Shown here one piece after another: positions 1-5,160 of a DNA stretch of 5,444 nt. The position numbers were made by a program, and so were the translations under genes. The notes beneath the pieces were generated by a model. The model did no database searches and was not told the origin of the DNA. It worked only from the letters and a program-made list of their open reading frames with translations. Within the stretch, counting starts at the first letter, position 1; every line of letters begins with the position of its first letter. Origin of the DNA: an uncultured Bacilli bacterium. GTDB lineage: Bacteria > Bacillota_I > Bacilli_A > RF39 > UBA660. The stretch spans positions 1 to 5,444 of the forward strand of contig CAQHJP010000045.1 of the NCBI GenBank assembly GCA_948801035.1, read 5' to 3'.

Positions 1-57
1 TTAAATGATTACTATAATCTTATTTATTATTTGAATGTTAATATTATTTAATATTGT

Positions 58-86
58 TTTACTTATACTAAAAATTTTAGTATAAT
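58..86 (+). promoter_or_regulatory. Predicted sigma-A promoter of the ftsY operon
   Basis: A perfect -10 hexamer TATAAT lies at 81-86 and a -35-like TTTACT at 58-63 (four of six consensus bases), with an ideal 17-base spacer. The predicted start of transcription is near 92-94, right at the ftsY ribosome binding site, so the leader would be only about 8-10 bases. An 8-base direct repeat TTAATATT at 38-45 and 48-55, spaced by one helical turn, lies just upstream and could act as an A+T-rich UP-like element. A second perfect TATAAT at 13-18 might be another -10, but its -35 would lie outside the window. The prediction is by motif only. Confidence 0.6.
63..85. repeat. 23-bp palindrome overlapping the ftsY -10 box
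   Basis: The arms are TTATACTAAAA (63-73) and TTTTAGTATAA (75-85), perfectly complementary across all 11 positions around a single central A at 74. The palindrome covers most of the promoter spacer and five of the six -10 bases, the position expected for a repressor operator. Neither strand has a T-run after it, so it does not look like an intrinsic terminator of an upstream gene. Part of the symmetry could be chance in such A+T-rich DNA, but 11 of 11 pairs including a C-G pair is unusual. The binding protein is unknown. Confidence 0.55.
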
Positions 87-101
87 TAAATAGGTGATAA
101 T

Positions 102-1076
102 ATGGGATTTTTTAACAAATTAAAAAATGTATTTTCAAATAGTGATAAAAAAGAATTAGATGATTATAAAAAAGGTTTAGAAAAAACTAGTAAAGAGTTT
201 GTAAATAAGATAAGTATTTTAAATAGTAAATATAAAAAAGTAAGTGAAGAGTATTTTGAAGAATTAGAAGAAATATTTATAATGGCAGATATTGGAGTAG
301 ACACAGTAATGAAGTTTGTAAGTAAACTAAAAGCTCGTGTTAAAAGTGAAAACATAGTAGATTCTAAGGATTTAATGGATATTATAATAGATGAGATGTT
401 TATAATTTATGTAAATAATGATATTATTGTAAATAAAATTAATTATTCAAACAATTCTCCTACTGTAATTTTGTTTGTTGGTGTTAACGGCGTTGGTAAA
501 ACTACTTCTATGGCTAAACTAGGATACAAATTAAAATTAGAAGGAAAGAAAGTATTACTTGTTGCAGGTGATACATTTAGAGCTGGAGCTGTAGAACAAT
601 TAAAAAATTGGGGAGAAAAATTAAATGTTGATGTATTTTCTAAAGATACAAAAGATGCATCAAGTGTTATATTTGATGCACTAGATATATCAAAGCAACA
701 AAATTATGATGTTGTACTTATAGATACTGCTGGTAGACTTCAAAACAAGGTTAATTTAATGAATGAGTTAGATAAAATTAATAAAGTTATTGGCAGGCAA
801 ATACCTAATGCTCCTCATGAAGTACTTCTTGTTATAGATGCAACAACAGGACAAAACGGAATATCTCAAGCTAAAAGCTTTAAAGAAATAACGCCTATTA
901 CTGGTATTATTTTAACTAAACTAGATGGTACTGCAAAGGGTGGTATAGTACTTGCTATAAAAGAACAAGTTGGAATACCAGTTAAATTTATAGGTTTAGG
1001 TGAAAAAGAGGCAGATTTAGCTACTTTTGATATTGAAAAATATATATATGGTCTTTTTGGAGGAAATAATGAATAA
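102..1076 (+). CDS. ftsY: Signal recognition particle receptor FtsY
   Basis: FtsY is the GTPase that receives ribosome-SRP complexes at the cytoplasmic membrane and, with Ffh, hands nascent membrane proteins to SecYEG. The 324-residue protein has a short amphipathic start (MGFFNKLKNVF, residues 1-11) suited to membrane contact and a helical N domain (about 25-105). The NG GTPase domain has the P-loop GVNGVGKTT (127-135), DTFRAGAVEQL (157-167), DTAGR (208-212), DATTGQ (246-251), TKLDGTAKGG (272-281) and the closing GLGEKEADLATFD (298-310). There is no long acidic A domain, as is usual in Gram-positives. The lack of a C-terminal methionine-rich M domain excludes Ffh. The ATG at 102 follows AGGTG (92-96) at a five-base spacing. 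The gene overlaps the next one by 8 bases, and its last residues GGNNE are written by that gene's ribosome binding site. Confidence 0.97.
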   Translation: MGFFNKLKNVFSNSDKKELDDYKKGLEKTSKEFVNKISILNSKYKKVSEEYFEELEEIFIMADIGVDTVMKFVSKLKARVKSENIVDSKDLMDIIIDEMFIIYVNNDIIVNKINYSNNSPTVILFVGVNGVGKTTSMAKLGYKLKLEGKKVLLVAGDTFRAGAVEQLKNWGEKLNVDVFSKDTKDASSVIFDALDISKQQNYDVVLIDTAGRLQNKVNLMNELDKINKVIGRQIPNAPHEVLLVIDATTGQNGISQAKSFKEITPITGIILTKLDGTAKGGIVLAIKEQVGIPVKFIGLGEKEADLATFDIEKYIYGLFGGNNE

Positions 1077-1320
1077 GTTAGAAATTAATACAATCGAACA
1101 AATTACAATGTTACTTCAAGTAGCACTTGGAATATATGCAATAAGTTTTGGAATATCCTCATTTTTTGAAGAACAATTTTTTGTAATAACTGAGGTATTA
1201 CTAGGACTTTTAATGTTTACTATAGCTTATAATAATCATAAAATATATAAAAGAAAGTATGCAACAGCTATTTATATAGGTCTTGGAATAGTTTTAATAG
1301 CTTCTGTATTGTTTGTTTAA
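1069..1320 (+). CDS. Small three-helix membrane protein between ftsY and ylxM, function unknown
   Basis: I do not recognise this 83-residue protein. It is almost entirely membrane segments: about residues 14-33, 37-55 and 64-83, with the chain ending at the edge of the last helix. The loop between helices 2 and 3 (HKIYKRKY, 57-64) is basic, so by the positive-inside rule it should be cytoplasmic, with the N terminus inside and the C terminus outside. I chose the ATG at 1069 because GGAGG (1059-1063) precedes it with good spacing. An in-frame ATG at 1027 would extend it deep into ftsY and has no comparable site. It overlaps ftsY by 8 bases (ATGAATAA), implying translational coupling, and lies one base before ylxM. 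Position suggests a link to membrane targeting, but nothing in the sequence proves it. Confidence 0.8.
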   Translation: MNKLEINTIEQITMLLQVALGIYAISFGISSFFEEQFFVITEVLLGLLMFTIAYNNHKIYKRKYATAIYIGLGIVLIASVLFV

Positions 1321-1321
1321 A

Positions 1322-1612
1322 ATGGATAAAAATATATACTTAAGTAATTTATTTGATTATTATAGCCCATTACTTACTGAAAAACAAAAAAATTATTTTA
1401 TAGATTATTACTTTAACAATTTAACTTTAAGTGAGCTATCGGAAAATTATAATGTTTCTAGGAATGCTATACATAAAAGTTTAAAAGATATAGAAGAAAA
1501 ATTAATATTTTATGAAGAAAATTTATCTTTATATAGTAAATCATTAAAGATAAAAAAAATCATATCTAATTTAGATGATGATTTAAAAAATAGAATTGAT
1601 GAGCTAATTTAG
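1322..1612 (+). CDS. ylxM: YlxM family (UPF0122) SRP-associated HTH protein
   Basis: The 96-residue protein matches the YlxM/p13 pattern: an opening LFDYYSPLLTEKQKNYFIDYY (residues 10-30), then a sigma-70 region-4-like helix-turn-helix (LTLSELSENYNVSRNAIHKSLKDIE, 34-58), then a charged helical tail. In the family, YlxM is normally encoded beside ffh and ftsY, and streptococcal YlxM has been reported to bind SRP components and affect FtsY/Ffh activity. The ATG at 1322 lies one base after the preceding stop, with no clear Shine-Dalgarno site, so translation probably depends on coupling. A TTG at 1313 would add three residues and make an 8-base overlap like other junctions here, but it also lacks a binding site. 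No ffh follows; the gene instead meets a convergent regulator, with which it overlaps by 4 bases. Confidence 0.88.
   Translation: MDKNIYLSNLFDYYSPLLTEKQKNYFIDYYFNNLTLSELSENYNVSRNAIHKSLKDIEEKLIFYEENLSLYSKSLKIKKIISNLDDDLKNRIDELI
1552..1584 (-). terminator. Intrinsic terminator of the minus-strand XRE gene, inside ylxM
   Basis: Read on the minus strand, TCAT plus ATCTA (1581-1572, with a bulged C at 1577) pairs with TAGAT plus ATGA (1568-1560) around a three-base loop. This gives nine base pairs followed at once by eight T (1559-1552). Upstream AAA (1584-1582) could extend the stem into the T-run. It begins about 25 bases past the XRE stop codon. The T-run is the complement of the Lys-Lys codons at ylxM residues 78-79. 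The stem is A+T-rich, so strength is uncertain. Confidence 0.6.
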
Positions 1613-1623
1613 TTCATTTTTTT
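1599..1623 (+). terminator. Intrinsic terminator at the end of the ftsY-ylxM operon
   Basis: The arms ATGAGCTA (1599-1606) and TAGTTCAT (1610-1617) form eight base pairs, one of them G-U, around the loop ATT, followed by an uninterrupted T-run to 1623. The ylxM stop codon TAG (1610-1612) is part of the stem. The same bases encode the last residues and stop of the convergent XRE gene, the T-run being the complement of its Lys-Lys codons. This is the only convincing plus-strand terminator in the window. Confidence 0.65.
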
Positions 1624-1830
1624 ATATAATTTTTCAATATTTACATTAAGTGCTTTAGCAAGTTTGCAAATTGTATTAAAAGTAACATTTTTAAATTCTT
1701 TTGCTGATTCTATTTGTTTTATATATGATACACTTAAATCACTTTTTTCAGCTAATTGTTCTTGAGTCATATTTATTTTTTTTCTATAATATTTAACATT
1801 TTTAACAAAATTTATATATTCATTTTCCAT
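1609..1830 (-). CDS. Small XRE-family HTH regulator, minus strand
   Basis: A 73-residue, single-domain Cro/C1-type DNA-binding protein. A short leader helix (residues 4-18, FVKNVKYYRKKINM) precedes the helix-turn-helix TQEQLAEKSDLSVSYIKQIE (22-41), then KNVTFNTICKLAKALNVNIEKLY (47-69) completes the five-helix fold. There is no sensor, protease or toxin domain. I start it at the ATG at 1830, preceded on its strand by GGAAGTGG (1842-1835). The longer frame from 1866 would begin inside the predicted promoter and lacks a binding site. It is the only minus-strand gene here. It overlaps the ylxM end by 4 bases and is divergent from the second XRE gene, so the two may control each other. The target is unknown. 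Confidence 0.85.
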   Translation of the reverse strand: MENEYINFVKNVKYYRKKINMTQEQLAEKSDLSVSYIKQIESAKEFKNVTFNTICKLAKALNVNIEKLYKKMN

Positions 1831-1850
1831 ATAACCACTTCCAAAAAAAT

Positions 1851-1865
1851 TGGTAAATATTACCA
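1851..1865. promoter_or_regulatory. Inverted repeat, candidate operator over the minus-strand XRE promoter
   Basis: TGGTAA (1851-1856) and TTACCA (1860-1865) are perfect inverted arms separated by ATA. On the minus strand the same bases contain TGG-TAATAT, an extended -10-like element (TAATAT at 1862-1857, four of six), with TTGTGA (1886-1881) as a possible -35 at an 18-base spacing. A regulator bound here would block that promoter. The promoter match is moderate and the operator is inferred from symmetry and position. Confidence 0.45.
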
Positions 1866-1906
1866 TATATTAATATTTTCTCACAAAATTAATTGTTTTG
1901 CAGTAC

Positions 1907-1932
1907 ACCATTAGTATACTTTATGGTATAAT
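1907..1932 (+). promoter_or_regulatory. Extended -10 promoter of the plus-strand XRE gene, with inverted repeat
   Basis: TGGTATAAT (1924-1932) is a full extended -10: TG, one base, then a perfect TATAAT at 1927-1932. No good -35 is visible, which extended -10 promoters tolerate. ACCAT (1907-1911) and ATGGT (1923-1927) are inverted arms 11 bases apart that run into the -10. An 8-bp palindrome AGTATACT (1913-1920) lies between them. The half-site ATGGTA also occurs at the minus-strand promoter on the other side of this intergenic region. The expected transcript start is near 1938-1940, immediately before the ribosome binding site. Confidence 0.55.
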
Positions 1933-1950
1933 ATTTTAAAGGAGTATAAT

Positions 1951-2160
1951 ATGTCAAAATTAAAAGAACTACGTATAAAAGAGGGTTATACTGCAAAAGA
2001 AATGGCAGAAATTTTAAATATCAGTAGAGCATTTTATAGTCAGATTGAAAATAATAAAAGAACTCTTACATATAAAATGGCAGTATCTATTGCAAATATT
2101 TTAAAACATAAACCAGATTATATTTTCTATGATGAATTTATAGAAAAAATGCAAAAATGA
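1951..2160 (+). CDS. Small XRE-family HTH regulator upstream of dnaB
   Basis: A 69-residue Cro/C1-type DNA-binding protein consisting of little more than the HTH fold. LKELRIKEGY (residues 4-13) is helix 1, TAKEMAEILNISRAFYSQIE (14-33) is the helix-turn-helix with recognition helix around 25-33, and NNKRTLTYKMAVSIANILKHKPDYIFY (34-60) carries the closing helices. The ATG at 1951 follows AAAGGAG (1938-1944) at good spacing. It is transcribed away from the minus-strand XRE gene and lies 46 bases before dnaB, with only a weak terminator between, so some read-through into dnaB-dnaI is possible. There is no effector domain. It looks like a compact repressor or phage-type switch protein; its function is unknown. 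It ends with the only TGA stop in the window, and a TAA follows two codons later. Confidence 0.87.
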   Translation: MSKLKELRIKEGYTAKEMAEILNISRAFYSQIENNKRTLTYKMAVSIANILKHKPDYIFYDEFIEKMQK

Positions 2161-2179
2161 ATGTAATATTCTTTTTTTT
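2159..2179 (+). terminator. Weak terminator-like hairpin after the plus-strand XRE gene
   Basis: GAATG (2159-2163) pairs with TATTC (2167-2171, one G-U pair) around the loop TAA, followed by eight T (2172-2179). The stem is only five weak pairs, so the T-run is the main support. It overlaps the stop codon of the XRE gene. At best it would reduce read-through into dnaB. Confidence 0.3.
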
Positions 2180-2180
2180 A

Positions 2181-2189
2181 TGTTATTAT
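2181..2189 (+). promoter_or_regulatory. Possible extended -10 promoter of dnaB-dnaI
   Basis: TGTTATTAT gives TG, one base, then TATTAT (2184-2189, five of six consensus bases). There is no recognisable -35. The predicted start of transcription, about 2195-2197, falls at the dnaB ribosome binding site AGGTGAT (2196-2202), the same tight arrangement as at ftsY and the plus-strand XRE gene. Because A+T-rich DNA yields many -10-like strings, this is tentative. Confidence 0.35.
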
Positions 2190-2206
2190 ATAACTAGGTG
2201 ATTATT

Positions 2207-3481
2207 ATGAATATACCTCTTTTACCACTTGATAATTTTGTGGTTATTAATAAAACTATTTTAAATAGTGATGATCATACTAATTTAATATTATTATATC
2301 AACCGATAATAGGTGCTTTATCTATTAATTTATACTTTACTTTATGGGGATATTTAGATAAAAATAAGATTAATTCAAAAGGAAATTCACATAAAGATTT
2401 AGTTTCTAATATGCAAGTAAAACTAGAAGATATAAAAGAGTCACGTGATAAATTAGAAGCATTAGGGCTTTTAAAAACTTATTTAAAAAAAGGAGATATA
2501 AATAGTTATGTGTACGAGTTATATAGTCCACTTTCTATGAGTAATTTTTTAAATAATCCAATTTTAGCAACAGCGCTTTATAATAATTTAGATAAAAAAG
2601 AATATAAAAGAATTATTGAAAATTATACTTTGCCTAAACTCGATTTAAATGGATATAAAGATATATCATGCAAATTTAAAGATATTTATGCATTCACGCC
2701 ACTTTATGAAAAACAAGATAAAAATATAAAAAAAGTAAATCATTTAGATTTATCTTTTGAACCTACTATTGATTTTAATTCCATGCTAAGTTTAATTCCA
2801 GAAGAAATTTTAAGTATTAAAAGTATTACAAAAGACGTTAAGGAGCTTATTTATAAATTATCATTTGTTTATAATTATGATAATGATATAATGAGTGAAA
2901 TGATTAAAAATAGTACAGTGGATAGAAAAATTGATATAAATTTATTAAAAGAAAATTGTAGAAATTATTATAAATTTGAAAGTAAAGGGAAAATTCCTAA
3001 ATTAGTATATCAAGATCAACCACTATATTTAAGACAAGAAAAAGTAGAAGATACTAAAATGTCTAAACTAATTAATCAATTTGAAACTATAACACCTATT
3101 GAATTTTTAGAAATGAAACAAGAATCAAAACCAACACTTACAGATACAATGATAGTAGAAGATTTAATTGTAAATAAAAAATTAATGCCAGGTGTAGTTA
3201 ATGTCCTTCTTGATTATGTTTTAAAAATAAATAATAATAAATTATCTAAAAAATTTATTGAACAAATTGCAGTACAATGGAAAAGAAGCAATATAAATAC
3301 AGTAAATGATGCCATAGTATTTGCTAAAGGTGAATATGATTCTAAAAAAAATTATACTAAAAAAGAAACTATAAACAGAAAAGTACCTTCATGGGTTGAT
3401 AAAGAAATTAAGGATGAATATCTAACAGATGAAGAAATCTTAGAATTTGAAAAGAAATTAAGAGGTGATAAAGTTGATTAA
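2207..3481 (+). CDS. dnaB: Replication initiation and membrane attachment protein DnaB (DnaD/DnaB family)
   Basis: This is the Gram-positive initiation protein DnaB (not the helicase of the same name in E. coli), which acts at oriC and restart sites with DnaD and DnaI to load the helicase. The 424-residue protein opens with the family signature: IPLLPLDNFVV (residues 3-13), then LYQPIIGALSINLYFTLW (30-47), in the winged-helix-like DDBH1 region. The C-terminal DnaD-like domain (about 296-376) carries the F-x3-I-x3-W form of the YxxxIxxxW DNA-binding motif (F350, I354, W358) followed by NINTVNDA. It is somewhat shorter than B. subtilis DnaB. A charged tail follows (about 377-424). I use the ATG at 2207, six bases after AGGTG (2196-2200); a GTG at 2198 lies within that site. 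The end overlaps dnaI by 8 bases. Confidence 0.92.
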   Translation: MNIPLLPLDNFVVINKTILNSDDHTNLILLYQPIIGALSINLYFTLWGYLDKNKINSKGNSHKDLVSNMQVKLEDIKESRDKLEALGLLKTYLKKGDINSYVYELYSPLSMSNFLNNPILATALYNNLDKKEYKRIIENYTLPKLDLNGYKDISCKFKDIYAFTPLYEKQDKNIKKVNHLDLSFEPTIDFNSMLSLIPEEILSIKSITKDVKELIYKLSFVYNYDNDIMSEMIKNSTVDRKIDINLLKENCRNYYKFESKGKIPKLVYQDQPLYLRQEKVEDTKMSKLINQFETITPIEFLEMKQESKPTLTDTMIVEDLIVNKKLMPGVVNVLLDYVLKINNNKLSKKFIEQIAVQWKRSNINTVNDAIVFAKGEYDSKKNYTKKETINRKVPSWVDKEIKDEYLTDEEILEFEKKLRGDKVD

Positions 3482-4376
3482 ATTGAGCGATAATTTAAAA
3501 TATGATAAAACACTACTTAAAAATGAATTTGAAAAAGCTAAAGAAGATGATGATTTTAAAAATTTTATTAATAGGCTTTCATGCAGTGATGAGCTACTTA
3601 TGAAATATACTTCTTATTTAAAAGAAAGCTCTATAGAATATAATAATTGTCTTAATTGTAAAGGCTTATCTGAATGTAAAAATTCACTTTTAGGACATGC
3701 TTATTTGCCTAAAATAAGTAATATAATTTCTTTTAATTACAAAAAGTGTCATTATAAAAAAAATCAGGATAGTAAATATAATTATGAAAAAAATATAATT
3801 TATTATAATGTTACTAAAGAAAATAGATTAGCTGAATTTAGTAAAATTGATAAAAGAATTAAAGGAAGACAAGATGCTATTTTATATTTGAATAATTTTT
3901 TAAATAATTATGAGAATACTTTAGGTTTATATTTATATGGTTCAACTGGATGTGGTAAAACGTATATGGTAACATCAGTAATTAATGAACTTGCTAAAAA
4001 AAATATTAAATGTGCTATAGCTTTTTGGCCAGATTTTTTAAGAAATTTAAAAAGTTCATTTGATACTGACTATGAAGATAAAATAAACTATTTAATAAAT
4101 GTAGAAGTTTTATTTATTGATGATTTAGGAGGGGAGTCACTTACACCTTGGGCAAGAGATGAGGTGCTATTTCCAATTCTTCAAGGAAGACTTGATAAAG
4201 ATAAAAAAACATTCATAACTTCTAATTTAGATAAAGAATTATTATATGAACATTTATCTTTAACTAAACAAGGAGTTGAAAAAGTTAAAGCAGAAAGAAT
4301 TATTTCTAGAATAAATGCTATAACAAATGAAGTAAGTATGATTTGTAAAGATTATAGAATTAAGAAGGAAAATTAA
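3474..4376 (+). CDS. dnaI: Primosomal protein DnaI, helicase loader ATPase
   Basis: DnaI is the AAA+ loader that places the replicative helicase ring on DNA, working with DnaB and DnaD. The 300-residue length is close to B. subtilis DnaI. The N-terminal helicase-binding domain has a Cys/His cluster (C59, C62, C68, H75, C92) like the zinc site described for DnaI. The ATPase domain has Walker A GSTGCGKT (156-163), Walker B LFIDDLGGE (213-221), sensor-1 TSN (249-251) and the late arginines of ERIISRI (R275, R279). I chose the TTG at 3474: AGAGGTG (3461-3467) sits six bases before it, as at dnaB. The alternative GTG at 3465 lies inside that site and would add three residues. The 8-base overlap with dnaB implies coupled translation. 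No terminator follows before the ABC gene. Confidence 0.93.
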   Translation: MIKLSDNLKYDKTLLKNEFEKAKEDDDFKNFINRLSCSDELLMKYTSYLKESSIEYNNCLNCKGLSECKNSLLGHAYLPKISNIISFNYKKCHYKKNQDSKYNYEKNIIYYNVTKENRLAEFSKIDKRIKGRQDAILYLNNFLNNYENTLGLYLYGSTGCGKTYMVTSVINELAKKNIKCAIAFWPDFLRNLKSSFDTDYEDKINYLINVEVLFIDDLGGESLTPWARDEVLFPILQGRLDKDKKTFITSNLDKELLYEHLSLTKQGVEKVKAERIISRINAITNEVSMICKDYRIKKEN

Positions 4377-4410
4377 TTTATTTATACAATACAACTATTA
4401 GGAGGAATAA

Positions 4411-5160
4411 ATGATAACTGTTAAAAATGTAAGTAAAAAATTTATTAAAAAAGAAAAAAATAAAAATATAGAATTTTATGCAGATAAAGATATATCTTAT
4501 GATTTTAAAGATGGTTCTATAACTGGAGTGCTTGGCCCTAATGGTGCAGGTAAAACAACTTTACTTAGAATGCTTTCTGGAATATTAAATCCCACTAGTG
4601 GAGAAGTTTTGTTTAATAATTTAAATTATAAAGATAATGAAATTGAGATAAAAAAACAAATAGCTTATTTATCAGGGAATACTAAAATATATAATAATTT
4701 ATCTTGTTATGAACTTCTTAAAATGTGTGCGGATATTTATTCTATGGATAAAACAAAAGTAGAAGATAGAATAAAAGAAGTTTCAGATATATTAAATTTA
4801 AAAGATTTTTTATATAACAGAATTGGAAATCTATCAACCGGTCAAATGCAAAGAGTATCTATAGCTAGATGTTTAATACATGATCCTAAATATTATATTT
4901 TAGATGAGGCAACTAGTGGACTTGATATTATTTCTAGTCAAATAATTTTAGATTTTATTAAAGCTGAAAAAAAACGAGGCAAAACAATTATATACTCAAC
5001 GCACTACATGGAAGAGGCAGAAAATATATGTGATGATGTTCTTTTAATTAATAAAGGATCTATTATAAAAACAGGTACACCTAAAGCTATTTTAAAAGAT
5101 ACAAATACTGATAATTTAAGAGATGCATTTATTAGTTTAATAGGAGGTATAAATGAATAA
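4411..5160 (+). CDS. natA: ABC transporter ATP-binding protein, NatA type
   Basis: A 249-residue cytoplasmic ATPase that would power the permease encoded next. The motifs are complete except one: Walker A GPNGAGKT (42-49), signature LSTGQ (141-145), Walker B YYILDEA (161-167) with catalytic E166, D-loop SGLD (169-172) and H-loop H198. The Q-loop position reads YLSGNTKIY (86-94) with no glutamine, a form I recall from NatA relatives. With the permease start following, this fits NatAB-type sodium or drug export, but the substrate cannot be told from sequence. A canonical AGGAGG (4400-4405) precedes the ATG by five bases. It starts 34 bases after dnaI without a clear promoter or terminator, so co-transcription is possible. 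It overlaps the permease gene by 8 bases, and its last residues GGINE come from that gene's binding site. Confidence 0.85.
   Translation: MITVKNVSKKFIKKEKNKNIEFYADKDISYDFKDGSITGVLGPNGAGKTTLLRMLSGILNPTSGEVLFNNLNYKDNEIEIKKQIAYLSGNTKIYNNLSCYELLKMCADIYSMDKTKVEDRIKEVSDILNLKDFLYNRIGNLSTGQMQRVSIARCLIHDPKYYILDEATSGLDIISSQIILDFIKAEKKRGKTIIYSTHYMEEAENICDDVLLINKGSIIKTGTPKAILKDTNTDNLRDAFISLIGGINE

Noticed and set aside
1..60. 3' end of an upstream gene such as smc
   Set aside because: Stop codons occur in all forward frames within a few codons and no protein signature is readable.
164..355. 63-codon minus-strand open frame
   Set aside because: It lies wholly antisense to the N domain of ftsY, has no binding site or promoter, and its composition is what the reverse of a Lys/Glu-rich gene gives.
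102..1076. First gene being ffh instead of ftsY
   Set aside because: It ends right after the G domain with no methionine-rich M domain, and it has the FtsY-type P-loop GVNGVGKTT and amphipathic N terminus.
1831..1866. Twelve-residue longer start for the minus-strand XRE protein (ATG at 1866)
   Set aside because: That ATG falls within the inverted repeat and predicted -10 region and has no Shine-Dalgarno site; the ATG at 1830 has GGAAGTGG in front.
1609..2160. Toxin-antitoxin module or prophage remnant
   Set aside because: Both small genes are HTH proteins; no toxin, integrase, recombinase or attachment repeat is visible around them.
2158..2166. TGA read as tryptophan (Mycoplasma code)
   Set aside because: All six tryptophans in the identified proteins use TGG and no internal TGA occurs; the single TGA fits a normal stop, with TAA two codons on.
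4383..4390. Promoter for the ABC transporter genes (TACAAT at 4385-4390)
   Set aside because: No -35 at a suitable distance and no TG extension; such strings are common in this composition.
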